Positions 9,620 through 18,866 of a stretch of DNA of 64,000 nucleotides are shown piece after piece. Under the pieces are notes generated by a model that ran no database searches, was not told where the DNA came from, and worked only from the letters and a program-made list of their open reading frames with translations. The stretch's first letter is position 1; each line of letters begins with the position of its first letter. Source of the stretch: JAAXGI01 sp965206975 (GTDB taxonomy: Bacteria; Gemmatimonadota; Gemmatimonadetes; Longimicrobiales; Gaopeijiaceae); the NCBI GenBank assembly GCA_965206975.1, contig OZ242253.1:2170001-2234000 (forward strand). Reading direction: 5' to 3'. The position numbers and the translations under genes were made by a program.

Positions 9620-10483
9620 CTAGTTTTCGAAGTGTCCGCAGGCAAAGAGACCCGGGATCTCGAACGGCAGGGGGCCAAGTTCTTCAGCATAGCGGTGACC
9701 GAGGTCCATCATGGTGATCCCGTCGATGGTACGGAAGCCCTCTTCAGCCATCAACGTACTCATCTGAGCCAGACTGAAGTCGCTACGCATGGGCTCTCCT
9801 CTCTTGGCAACGTACGCTTCGAGCTGTGCCCGCTTTTCCCGGTGCTCGGGCCACGCGGAGCCGGCGTCGAGCATGTAGTCGACAACAAGCCGTGAACCGG
9901 CGACCACCCCTTCCGAAATCGAACGGACAGTCGAGACAAGGACCTCCCGCGACAAATAGTAGACGACCCCTAGGAGGGAGAGGATCGCTCTTCTCTCCGG
10001 TTCGAACGCCGATTCCGCCAGCGCGTTCATCACCGGTATTCGCTCAAGGTCTGCAGGGACAAAATGTAGTCCGCGTGGTATGTCCAGGCCGGCTCGATGC
10101 AGGCGCTTCTGTTTGATCTCCTGCATAGCGGGACGGTCGACCTCGAACACTTGAAGGCGTGCCATGAGATCGGGCCGGCGAAAGGCAAACGAGTCCATGC
10201 CGGCCCCTATGATCACGTACTGGGTGATGCCGGCCTCGGCTGCGGCCTCCAGCGCCTGCTCGGCGTAACGCGCCCGGATCAGTGTCCCGAGCGCGGACGT
10301 CTGGAGGTCACGCAGCACGCAGTGCGCGATGAGCCAGCGGGCGGGACGAATTTGCAGAATCCGGCGCATGTACCCACCGCAAAGCAGGATCGCGTACGGG
10401 TCGTCGACGAGCCGTACACGGTCCCGCTGGTGCAGGGCACGCACTGCGGCCACAAGGTCAGCAGTCGAGGTTCGTGTATTCAT
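9620..10483 (-). CDS. Class I SAM-dependent methyltransferase, LCMT/TIGR00027-like
   Basis: The 287-residue product resembles the leucine-carboxyl-methyltransferase-like family often annotated as putative O-methyltransferase. Visible features are the family opening with VRLVDDPYA, then RARYAEQAL, the SAM-binding loop VIIGAGMDSFAFR and the acidic FEVDRP strand end. A further hydrophobic segment is LSLLGVVYYLS. The substrate is unknown. It lies 171 bases downstream of the M28 peptidase on the same strand and is divergent from recQ. No strong ribosome site supports the ATG at 10481-10483, but the family motif begins soon after it. Confidence 0.85.
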   Translation of the reverse strand: MNTRTSTADLVAAVRALHQRDRVRLVDDPYAILLCGGYMRRILQIRPARWLIAHCVLRDLQTSALGTLIRARYAEQALEAAAEAGITQYVIIGAGMDSFAFRRPDLMARLQVFEVDRPAMQEIKQKRLHRAGLDIPRGLHFVPADLERIPVMNALAESAFEPERRAILSLLGVVYYLSREVLVSTVRSISEGVVAGSRLVVDYMLDAGSAWPEHREKRAQLEAYVAKRGEPMRSDFSLAQMSTLMAEEGFRTIDGITMMDLGHRYAEELGPLPFEIPGLFACGHFEN

Positions 10484-10746
10484 GTGCGTGACCCATAGAA
10501 GCTGTACCGGTCCCCTTGCCCTACGTCTTCCCGATTTCGAGCGTGTCTCAAACGTACGGCCTGCTTCGGGAGTATGTCCCGAAGGGTAGCGACCCTCCCT
10601 TCACGCCGCCGAGGATCTCGATGCCGTTGCCCGCGAACTCAACTCGCGCCTGCCTCGACAAACGTTCGGCTGGATGAAACCATGTGAAGTGTTGGCCAGG
10701 AATATCGCATCGACCGCTTGAGACCGCCGGGGCAACTTCAGTGGCA

Positions 10747-12561
10747 ATGACCGCACCACTCCAGATCCTCAAGGACGTTTTCGGGTTCGACAGCTTCCGC
10801 CCGGGGCAGGAAGCCGCCATCCGCGCACTGTTGGCCGGGCGCAACGTGCTCACCGTTATGCCGACGGGGTCGGGAAAGTCGTTGTGCTTTCAGATACCGG
10901 CGATGCTTCTCGAGGGGCTTACCGTCGTGGTGTCCCCGCTCGTCGCCCTGATGCAGGATCAGGTCGGGGCCCTGCGGCTCGCTGGGGTTGCGGCGGACAG
11001 CATCAACTCGTCACGCGAGCGGACCGAAAACGTCGCAGCATGGCGCCGGGTGACGTCCGGCGAAACGCGGCTTCTCTACATGGCGCCGGAGAGGTTGATG
11101 ACCGAGCCGATGCTGGCCGCGCTGGCCCGGCTGCCTGTGAAGCTGTTCGCCGTCGACGAGGCGCATTGCATCTCCCGGTGGGGACCGGCCTTCCGGCCGG
11201 AATACGAAGACCTCTGTCGGCTGCGGGAACTCTTCCCGGAGGTCCCGATCGCCGCGCTGACGGCGACCGCCGACGCAGTGACCCGCGAGGACATCGCCAC
11301 ACGCCTGTTCGGGGGCGAGGCGGACAGCATCGTGATGGGCTTCGACCGTCCCAATATAAGGCTGTCGGTGGCGATGAAGCGCGACTGGAAGCACCAGCTG
11401 CGGGACTTCATTGCCCGCCATCCCGGCGAGAGCGGCATCGTCTATTGTCTGTCGCGCAAGAAGACGGAGGAAACCGCCGCCCTGCTGGTAGTGCACGGGG
11501 TGCGGGCGCTCGCCTACCACGCGGGCATGGGCAAGGCCGAGCGGGAGACCAACCAGAACATCTTCATGACCGACCCGGGCGTCGTGATCGTTGCCACCAT
11601 TGCCTTCGGTATGGGGATCGACAAGGCCGATGTCCGGTACGTTTTCCACACCGACCTCCCGGGCAATGTCGAAGCCTACTACCAGGAGATCGGCCGCGCC
11701 GGGCGCGACGGCGCCCCGGCGGAGGCCCACATGATCTACGGTCTGGCCGACATACGGATGCGCCGCGTGTTCATCGAGGAGGAAGACGCGGGTGTCGACC
11801 GCAAGCGTCGCGAACACAAGCGGCTCGATGCGCTGCTTGGCTATTGCGAGGCGCCGTCCTGCCGCCGGGTCGCCCTGCTGGACTATTTCGGGGAGGCGAT
11901 CGAGGCCTGCGGAAATTGCGATATCTGTCTCGACCCGGCGGAGCGGGTCGACGGCACCGAAGAGGCGCAAGAGATCCTATCGGCGGTTTACCACTCCGGC
12001 GAACGGTTCGGCGCGGCACATGTGATCGACATCCTGCGCGGGATGGAGACCGAAAAAGTGGTGCGCGCCGGCCACAACCGGCTAGCCAACTTCGGCGTTG
12101 GCGCGGTGCGCAAGAAGGCCGAGTGGCGGTCTCTCATCCGCCAGATGGTGGCGACCGGGATGCTCCATCTCGACATCGCGGGCTATGGCGGGATGACAAT
12201 CACCAAGAAGGGCCATGCGCTGCGACGGGGCGACGGGGTCTTCCTGTACCGCGAGGATACGGTCGCCTCCACGCCCGCCACGCGCCGAAGGCCGAGCAGT
12301 GCTGTACCCGATGGTTCCCTGACCGGCGACGAGACAGCACTGCTCGGCGTGCTCAAGGAGCTTCGGCTGCAATTTGCCAGGGAACGCGGTGTGCCGGCCT
12401 ATATCGTATTCACCGACCGGTCGTTGATCGACATGGTACGACGGCGCCCACGCACGACCGAGGAGTTTGCCGACGTCAGCGGCGTCGGTGCGGTCAAGCT
12501 GAAGGACTTCGCGGAACCGTTTCTTGCCGCCATCGCAGACACTTCCCCGGACGGCGGCTGA
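10747..12561 (+). CDS. recQ: ATP-dependent DNA helicase RecQ
   Basis: This 3'-5' DNA helicase acts in recombination and fork repair. In order, the 604-residue protein has the Q motif region (FGFDSFRPGQEAAI), Walker A GSGKS (residues 41-45), the DEAH box in VDEAHCISRWG and the ATIAFGMGIDK and QEIGRAGRDG motifs. It ends with a zinc region (YCEAPSCRR, CGNCDIC), an RQC winged helix and a C-terminal HRDC domain. The ATG at 10747 gives a normal N-terminus; the frame is open to 10684. The aromatic-rich loop reads ISRWGPAFRPEY rather than the E. coli ISQWGHDFRPEY. That form is one I associate with alphaproteobacterial RecQ, which hints at transfer. Confidence 0.95.
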   Translation: MTAPLQILKDVFGFDSFRPGQEAAIRALLAGRNVLTVMPTGSGKSLCFQIPAMLLEGLTVVVSPLVALMQDQVGALRLAGVAADSINSSRERTENVAAWRRVTSGETRLLYMAPERLMTEPMLAALARLPVKLFAVDEAHCISRWGPAFRPEYEDLCRLRELFPEVPIAALTATADAVTREDIATRLFGGEADSIVMGFDRPNIRLSVAMKRDWKHQLRDFIARHPGESGIVYCLSRKKTEETAALLVVHGVRALAYHAGMGKAERETNQNIFMTDPGVVIVATIAFGMGIDKADVRYVFHTDLPGNVEAYYQEIGRAGRDGAPAEAHMIYGLADIRMRRVFIEEEDAGVDRKRREHKRLDALLGYCEAPSCRRVALLDYFGEAIEACGNCDICLDPAERVDGTEEAQEILSAVYHSGERFGAAHVIDILRGMETEKVVRAGHNRLANFGVGAVRKKAEWRSLIRQMVATGMLHLDIAGYGGMTITKKGHALRRGDGVFLYREDTVASTPATRRRPSSAVPDGSLTGDETALLGVLKELRLQFARERGVPAYIVFTDRSLIDMVRRRPRTTEEFADVSGVGAVKLKDFAEPFLAAIADTSPDGG

Positions 12562-12942
12562 GCACCCGGATGCGACCAGAGATCTGCGTTTGCACAAGAG
12601 TCGGGTGCGGGCGCGGCCCTCTCACGGGACCCCCCGGCAGCCCCCCACCGCGCTGGCGCCGGATACGACTGCACCAACGAACAAAGCCATGCAGGCCGCC
12701 TTCGTCGCCGTTACAGTGCCCCCGATACGTGGTAGGCGATCAGGCGGTGCCCGAGGGCTAGCCAGCCAAGCCTTGGACTCGGCATCGAGGTGAGCCCCTG
12801 GGGCCTATGTGTACTTCATGCAGTAGTCGGGCCCGCACGGCGACCGGAGCGGAGGATCTCCGACGGCCCGACCAGTGAGGCGTCCTATCAGGGCCAGCAA
12901 ACGGGTGAGCAGGCAGGTCGAGGCTAGGGATGCGGCTGCGCC
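12562..12942. other. Intergenic gap, nothing recognised
   Basis: This 381-base stretch lies between the convergent ends of recQ and the small membrane-protein gene. No coding region or convincing terminator was found. Confidence 0.4.
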
Positions 12943-13368
12943 CTATGGGGCGGCGGCGGCTCCTCTCGCCAGAACCATCCCGATTACCGCACCGCTTGCT
13001 CCCCAAAGGACCATCGAAACGATCGGATCGACGAGTGTTGCCGCAAAGCTGGAGATGTTCGTCGTTCCGTAGACCGTCAGGTCGAAGCCGAGCGCGACCA
13101 AGAATCCGAATAGAGCGCCCACTTTCGCTCCGACGGCTGGCGACCGGCTATCGCCCCAGCGGTCGATGGCGAGCGTGAGGAACAGGGCCACGGGGATCTG
13201 ACCCAGACCGACCGCCAGTTCATTGATGGGTTCCCGCATTACCCCCGCTGCTGAGCCTACGTTCGCCTCGAAGAATCCGGCGAAGGCGAGTCCGTAGAGG
13301 AGGAATCCTGCGAGAAATGCGGTGATCGCTCCGGCCAACGTTGCAGAAAGGAGCTTCTTCGTCCCCAT
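12943..13368 (-). CDS. Small four-helix membrane protein of unknown function
   Basis: The 141-residue product starts MGTKKLLSATLAGA, and the ATG at 13366-13368 has a GGAGGGACAC ribosome site. Four hydrophobic segments are visible: AGAITAFLAGFLLYGLAF, the LGQIPVALFLTLAI region, GALFGFLVALGFDLTVYG and the VSMVLWGASGAVIGMVLA region. The layout resembles small DUF1761-like inner-membrane proteins, but the match is by eye only. The gene is divergent from the desaturase-like gene. No function is assigned. Confidence 0.75.
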   Translation of the reverse strand: MGTKKLLSATLAGAITAFLAGFLLYGLAFAGFFEANVGSAAGVMREPINELAVGLGQIPVALFLTLAIDRWGDSRSPAVGAKVGALFGFLVALGFDLTVYGTTNISSFAATLVDPIVSMVLWGASGAVIGMVLARGAAAAP

Positions 13369-13653
13369 GTGTCCCTCCAGCCTGGGCGGCATGGCCAACA
13401 CGTGTACACGCGGCAACCGGTACGAGTATGCGGCGCTGGCGGAAGCATGGCCAGTCACACGAGAAACGCTACGCTCGACTCTGGGTGACTAGGCCAGCAT
13501 ATCTGGAGCATATGCCGGGACTATGCAGTTGCCTAGAAATCCAACTACCCTCTACAGCCGAAACATGCGATGGTGAAAGCAGGCGATGCCGGGAGTGCCC
13601 CGCGGACGAGTGGAGCACGAATCGCTCAGGTCGTGGACAAGGAGGCTGGCCCG

Positions 13654-14487
13654 ATGAACAAGGACCAGAATCGTACCAAGGTTCACTGGATCAGCCGCGC
13701 GACTACGCTGACGATCGTAGCGGTGGCGACAGGGACGTTGTTCTGGGCGCCTCCCAATCCGGCCTTATACGGGCTGGACATCCTCCTACGCTCCTACCTG
13801 ATGTTTCTCGGCACTGTGATGGCGCACGAGGCTTCTCATGGCCATTTGGGGCGCACGAAGACCGCAAACCACTGGTGGGGCAGGATCGCCTTGCTACCCT
13901 GCACGGTTCCTTTCGTGAGCTTCCGCAAGACTCATCACCTTCATCACCGCTATACGAACATCCCCGGCAAGGACCCGGACCTGTTCCTCAAGCCGCGACA
14001 CGCCTTCGAGATCCCGTTCCGAGCGGTCGCGATGCCTCACCACTGGTTCTTCTGGCTGCAGTCCCGGGGTCGAGTCGGGCGCTCCGACCTGATCGAGCTT
14101 GGGCTCCACTACGGAGCGATGATCGCTATCTACGGTGCGATCCTGGGCTTCGTGGGTGCGCAACGTCTCCTATGGGGGATGACTCCCGCGTTCGTTCTAA
14201 CATCCCTGCTTCTGTGGTACCCCTTCGCTCTGCAGACCCACGAGGGGCACTCCACCGGGTCTCCCGAAGCGCGGTCGCACAACTACTATGGGAAGCTCGC
14301 CTACTGGTTCTCTCTCGGCCTCTCGATGCATCGGGAGCATCATCTCAAGCCATGGCTCTCATGGATTGAGCTCAAGGAATACGTCGAGAAGGCCCCATCT
14401 CGATCTTGGTTTCAATGGGTTCCATCTCGAGACATACGGACGGATCCAGATGGCGCGAGTCATCTGGTCGAGAGTCCGCAGCCGTGA
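13654..14487 (+). CDS. Membrane fatty acid desaturase / carotenoid hydroxylase-like di-iron enzyme
   Basis: This integral membrane di-iron oxygenase has three histidine boxes: HEASH (residues 58-62), HHLHH (about residue 91) and HREHH (about residue 228). These are the iron ligands of the desaturase/hydroxylase superfamily. Hydrophobic stretches flank the boxes. The ATG at 13654 has a GGAGG site eight bases upstream and gives 277 residues; the frame extends upstream without support. Whether it desaturates acyl chains or hydroxylates carotenoids cannot be told from sequence. The next gene downstream is a fatty acid kinase fusion, which mildly favours a lipid role. Confidence 0.85.
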   Translation: MNKDQNRTKVHWISRATTLTIVAVATGTLFWAPPNPALYGLDILLRSYLMFLGTVMAHEASHGHLGRTKTANHWWGRIALLPCTVPFVSFRKTHHLHHRYTNIPGKDPDLFLKPRHAFEIPFRAVAMPHHWFFWLQSRGRVGRSDLIELGLHYGAMIAIYGAILGFVGAQRLLWGMTPAFVLTSLLLWYPFALQTHEGHSTGSPEARSHNYYGKLAYWFSLGLSMHREHHLKPWLSWIELKEYVEKAPSRSWFQWVPSRDIRTDPDGASHLVESPQP

Positions 14488-15242
14488 TCCACGGGATGCC
14501 CCCCGCGTGCCTCCGTTGGCAACCGTCGAATCACTACCGACTTCATCGGTGTCCGTATCACCACTGGGGTTGTTGGACTCGTCTTCAGCGCCATCGAATC
14601 GGTGGAGCGCCTCAAGTGGCGCACGGCCCAGCGCTCGTAGGTCCTGCATACCGGGTCATCGGGGGCTCGGGCGAGACCTGGATAGCCGTCCCGGAGCATC
14701 AGTGCTACAGCTGGCTGCTGCTGAACCCTTCGGGAGTAGTTCCTCATTTTCCCCCTTGCGACGCACTGACCACGTCAACGGATTCGGAGGCTAGGGACGC
14801 GTTCAGAGTCACGATTCGGCACTGGTTATTCGCGGCCGCCATTGGCTACGCCGCCACGGTCGATAGCGGCGCCGAGGTGGGCGATCCGGAGTTCGCCCGT
14901 GCGCTCCGCAGGGACACCAGCAGCGACTGGGACTGAACCCAGAGAGGGGGCGGACCGAGAGGTAAGACTTCGGGCGGCCAGTCTTGATGGGGAGTGGCTG
15001 GAGTCGCCAGGAGGCCAGCGCGAGCCGAGAATCGAACGCCAGGCCGCGCAGAGTGAGTTGGATTTCCATTGTGCGATGTCCACATCCGTCGTGCGCCAGT
15101 GGATCCGGCACAGAGCGGCGTCGGTCAACGAGTTTTCCGCGCGGCATTCCCCGATGCCATGCCTCTTCCAAGAACCGCAGGAGCGTCACTTTGCGCTCCT
15201 GCGTGTCCTGCGGACCCGGTGACCCGTAGATTGTCGCCCCTC
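14488..15242. other. 755-base intergenic region without recognised gene
   Basis: I see no supported gene. Open frames on both strands lack recognisable motifs and good starts. The stretch separates the desaturase-like gene from the FakA-FakB fusion, so these are probably not one operon. Confidence 0.4.
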
Positions 15243-17060
15243 ATGCAGATCAGATACGTCGATGGACCACGGCTGCGGCGCGCGCTCCTAGCGGCGTGCG
15301 ACCACGCGCGGCATCAGCGAGCCGAGCTCAACCGAATCAACGTGTTCCCGGTCCCGGACGGGGATACGGGCACCAATCTGACCCTGACGGTTCAGGCGAT
15401 CGCGGACCACCTCCGGCCGGATCGTTATCGAGAGGTCTCGGCCGTGGCGTACGAGGCCGCCCAGGGCGCGGCTGTCGGAGCTCGCGGGAACTGTGGGATG
15501 ATGCTCTCCCACTTCCTTCTAGGGTTCGCAGAGTCCGTTGCCTCCCGGGACAGGATCGGCACTGCCGAGTTCGGCATCGCCCTGACCGCGGGCACCGAGA
15601 AGCTGTACGCCGCGCTCGAGCGGCCCGTCGAAGGGACCATCCTGACGGTCATGCGTGACGCCGCGTCGGCCGCGTCGCTCTCGAATGCACCCGACTTCGT
15701 GCCGCTCTTGATTCAGGTGGTTCGCGAGGCCCGCCGCTCCCTCGCCGGTACACCGGATCTGCTTCCGGTTCTGAAGAAGGCCGTGGTCGTGGACGCCGGG
15801 GCCAAGGGATTCGTAAGCATGCTCGAGGGCGTGCTCCTCTTGGTTCGCGGGGATCCAGCGTTGGCGGTGGCGGCAGACGCGAACGGCAGGGCACCCGAAA
15901 CGGTGTCCTGGGCGGAGTATCCCTCCGACGAGCAACGGTACCGGTTCTGTACCGAAGCGCTCGTTCGTGGGCCTGAGCTGCCGACCCAAGACGAGGTACG
16001 CGAGGTGCTCAGGGGACAGGGAGATTCGCTGATCGTGATCCGGGCCACCGATGTCCTCAAGGTCCACGTGCACACGGATGAGCCGGACCGGGTGTTCGCC
16101 TACCTAAGGCGCGTCGGGACGCTGGTCACGCGCAAGGCGGAAGACATGCGCGTGCAGCATGAAACCATGGAGCGTGCCGCAAGGAGCCACGTCCGATTGG
16201 CGCGCCGTCCCGTGACGGTGGTGACCGATTCCGCCTGCGACCTTGCCCCAGAGATCGTCCGGGCTCACGGGATCCACGTGACGCCACTCGCCCTCGTGGA
16301 TGGGGAGGAGACGTACCGCGACGGCATCGACATCACGGGGGAGCAGTTCCACGACAGGCTGCGCTCGGGCGGTGAGCTGCCTACCACGAGTCAGCCCCCG
16401 CCGGCCGATTTTCTCGAGACGTTCACTCGAGCCGCCGAGGAGGGAGAGTCCCTCGTGGGAGTGCTCGCGAGCTCGGCCCTCTCGGGCACGTTCGGCTCGG
16501 CCGAGGTGGCTGCCGCGAGGTTCGAGGCCGTGCCGATCCACCTGGCCGACTCACTCGGCGCCTCCCTGCTCGAGGGTATGCTCGTACTGAAGGCGGCCGA
16601 GCTCGCTGAGCTCGGTCGTGACCCGGAGAGCATCGTCGAGGAGCTCCGACGGGTCCGCGCTCAATCAGGCATCCTGTTCACCGTGGGCAGCCTCGACCGC
16701 CTGATCGCGTCGGGGCGAGTCAGCCGTGGTCACGCTCTTCTGGGACGGCTCCTTCGGATCCAGCCGATTCTGGGCCTTCATCACGACGGCACCGTCCGGG
16801 CGTTCGGAAAGGCGATCGGCCGAAAACGTACGCGCACACGGCTAATGCAGATCCTGAGGAGCCAGATTCCGCTCGACGCCGGGCGGCTTCGCTTCGGCAT
16901 TGTCCATGTGGGTTTTCCGGAAGTCGTGCCCGACATCTCGCGGGAGCTCCAAGAGGAGTACGGAGAGGAGTTGGAGGTCCTAGCGGCTCCAGCGACCCCC
17001 GTGATCGCCACACACACCGGGATCGGCACGTGGGGTGTGGCGTACCTCGTGGAAGACTAG
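15243..17060 (+). CDS. Fused fatty acid kinase: FakA (DAK2) domain plus DegV/FakB domain
   Basis: In Firmicutes, FakA phosphorylates fatty acids held by the DegV-type carrier FakB. Here both halves are one 605-residue chain. The N-terminal DhaL/DAK2 part has the nucleotide-Mg motif DGDTG (residues 39-43) and GARGNCGMMLSHFL. A FakA central domain follows. The C-terminal third (from about residue 323) is DegV-like, with VTVVTDSACDL, the TSQPPPADF lipid-head loop, the ASSALSGTFGSA serine loop and VHVGFPEVVPD. The ATG at 15243 is chosen because the family begins within a few residues of it; no strong ribosome site is present. It probably activates exogenous fatty acids or recycles them into phospholipid. 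Confidence 0.88.
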   Translation: MQIRYVDGPRLRRALLAACDHARHQRAELNRINVFPVPDGDTGTNLTLTVQAIADHLRPDRYREVSAVAYEAAQGAAVGARGNCGMMLSHFLLGFAESVASRDRIGTAEFGIALTAGTEKLYAALERPVEGTILTVMRDAASAASLSNAPDFVPLLIQVVREARRSLAGTPDLLPVLKKAVVVDAGAKGFVSMLEGVLLLVRGDPALAVAADANGRAPETVSWAEYPSDEQRYRFCTEALVRGPELPTQDEVREVLRGQGDSLIVIRATDVLKVHVHTDEPDRVFAYLRRVGTLVTRKAEDMRVQHETMERAARSHVRLARRPVTVVTDSACDLAPEIVRAHGIHVTPLALVDGEETYRDGIDITGEQFHDRLRSGGELPTTSQPPPADFLETFTRAAEEGESLVGVLASSALSGTFGSAEVAAARFEAVPIHLADSLGASLLEGMLVLKAAELAELGRDPESIVEELRRVRAQSGILFTVGSLDRLIASGRVSRGHALLGRLLRIQPILGLHHDGTVRAFGKAIGRKRTRTRLMQILRSQIPLDAGRLRFGIVHVGFPEVVPDISRELQEEYGEELEVLAAPATPVIATHTGIGTWGVAYLVED

Positions 17061-17176
17061 CCGCGCCTCACGAGGCCCGGGGGTTATAGATCCAAGGTCG
17101 GGGACTTCGTCGACGCCTCAGGGAAGGACGCTCCTTCAGGTGGAGGCGGCTCTTGCCCAGTGAAAGGGCAGCGTCT

Positions 17177-17330
17177 CAAGCATGTTTCGAAGAAGATCCA
17201 TCTAGCAATACACGCGGTTTCGCGCCCGATCGAACACCACCGAACGCTCGCCGCGGAGGACGTTCGCCGTCCAGCGCACCCGATTTCCCTGGGTGTGCCG
17301 GGCGGCAATGCATGAAGATGGCGTGCCCTC
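17177..17330. repeat. Dispersed intergenic repeat, copy 2, between convergent genes
   Basis: This is the second copy of the element at 7637-7772, with the same CACGCGGTTTCGCGCC core, the GATCGAACACCACCGA block and the ATGAAGATGGCGTGC tail. It is about 25 bases longer in the middle. It lies between the end of the fatty acid kinase fusion and the end of the PQQ sugar dehydrogenase gene, again a convergent gap. Confidence 0.7.
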
Positions 17331-17445
17331 TCCGCCTATACCAATTCGACACCCGTTGCCTTCGGAAGCACCGAAGGGGACGCAGGTGGAAAAAGACGGT
17401 CGAAGCTGATGGTGCGAGTCACGCTGGAGCGCCCCTGCTGAGGCC

Positions 17446-18594
17446 TCACCGCAGGGTGAGCCTCAGGATCCGGTCGTCGTTCGACGCGGGGCGGCCCCGC
17501 CCATCGCGGTTGCTGGTCGCGAGATAGATCTCTCCTGCCGGGCCCACAAGGGCGTCACGAAGCCGTCCGTACTCACCTGCCAGTATGGTCTCTGCCGAAG
17601 CAGCTCGGCGACCGTCGCCGGAGAGGCTCACATGATAGAGGGACTCCCCGCGCAGCGAGACGGTCAGCATGTCTCCATCCCAGCCCACGACGGCGTCTCC
17701 CGTGTACACCTCCGCGCCCGCGATGCCCACGGTCGGGGACCAGCTGTAGAGGGGCTCCACGACGTCGTTCGCCGCGCAGTACGCTTCCTCCTGCCGCGTG
17801 TCGCAGAAGCCCTCGAGCGTCGGCCAGCCGTAATTCCTGCCCGGTTCGATCAGGTTCAGCTCGTCTTCGTCTCCGGAACCGTGCTCGGCGGAGTAGAGCA
17901 ATCCGTTGGGGTGGAAGACGAGACCCTGAGGGTTCCGGTGGCCCAGGCTCCAGATGTGGTCGCCGAAGGGGTTCCCCGGAGCCGGCGCTCCGTCCTCCGT
18001 GAGCCTGAGGATCTTACCGTTGAGGGAGCCCGCGTCTTGTGAGAAGGGCCGATTTCCCGCGTCTCCCATGGTCATGTAGAGGAATCCGTCCGGCCCGAAC
18101 GCGATGCGGGAACCGTCGTGATTTCGCCGCCCGGCCAACCCGTCGAGCAGAGTCTCGGGAGGGCCGAGCAACCCGTCCTGCAGGCGCATGCGAACCAGCC
18201 GGTTTCCAATGCCGCCTCCCGTGTCGTACGAGTGCGCGGCGTACACCATCGGCACCTCCGGGAAGTCCGGGTGGAGAGCGATGCCCATGAGTCCCGCCTC
18301 ACCGCTTTCCAGTACATTCGGGACCTCGCCCACGATCGTGCGGGTCCGCTCGGTGGTATCGAGGCGCGAGATACGACCTCCGCGCTCGGAAAACCACATC
18401 GAACCATCGGGTGCCCAGATCATGTCCCAGACCGTGTCGAGGTCTCCGATAACGGTTTGGACGTCTACCTGAGCGCCTCCCGGGATGGTGAGGTTCTGCT
18501 GTAATCCTCGAGACTCCGAGGTCGAAGATCCGACCCGGAGGACGAGGGCGACGAGAACCGAAGATCCTACGAGAACGCTCGCGAGCCGGACCAT
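17446..18594 (-). CDS. Secreted PQQ-dependent aldose sugar dehydrogenase (GSDH family)
   Basis: This predicted periplasmic six-bladed propeller oxidises sugars or similar alcohols with pyrroloquinoline quinone, handing electrons to the respiratory chain. The 382-residue product has a signal segment at the N-terminus and the family landmarks WDMIWAPDGSMWFSERGG, LMGIALHPDF, RNHDGSRIAFGPDGFLYMTM (His proposed as catalytic base), IWSLGHRNPQGL and ELNLIEPGRNYGWP. No PQQ biosynthesis genes are in the window. The start at 18594 has only a weak ribosome site, but the signal peptide follows directly. Confidence 0.9.
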   Translation of the reverse strand: MVRLASVLVGSSVLVALVLRVGSSTSESRGLQQNLTIPGGAQVDVQTVIGDLDTVWDMIWAPDGSMWFSERGGRISRLDTTERTRTIVGEVPNVLESGEAGLMGIALHPDFPEVPMVYAAHSYDTGGGIGNRLVRMRLQDGLLGPPETLLDGLAGRRNHDGSRIAFGPDGFLYMTMGDAGNRPFSQDAGSLNGKILRLTEDGAPAPGNPFGDHIWSLGHRNPQGLVFHPNGLLYSAEHGSGDEDELNLIEPGRNYGWPTLEGFCDTRQEEAYCAANDVVEPLYSWSPTVGIAGAEVYTGDAVVGWDGDMLTVSLRGESLYHVSLSGDGRRAASAETILAGEYGRLRDALVGPAGEIYLATSNRDGRGRPASNDDRILRLTLR

Positions 18595-18866
18595 GACGCA
18601 ACCCCGTTGGCTGGGTCTCTACGTGGATTCCGTTTGAAGGGTACTCACATACTCTTGATGAAGTAGTGCCGTTTGGGAAGTACCTGTGATAGGCTGTCCT
18701 GACTTGACTTTCGCATCCCCACAGCGATGTGGCTCTCACGAAGCAAGCTCACAATCACGTCAAGACAGCTATCTCAGCCTCGGCATGCGCCCGAAACTGC
18801 TGCTCAGCGGAATGGCACGTGGTCGCTGCAAGGTGGGCGTCCTCAGGGATGCCGGCACTATATCTC

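Noticed and set aside
10884..12761. 625-codon frame overlapping recQ in another plus frame
   Set aside because: Composition is Arg/Gly-rich with no motifs; recQ is complete in its own frame.
14406..14936. Possible gene after the desaturase
   Set aside because: Overlaps the desaturase end, lacks a ribosome site and has no family features.
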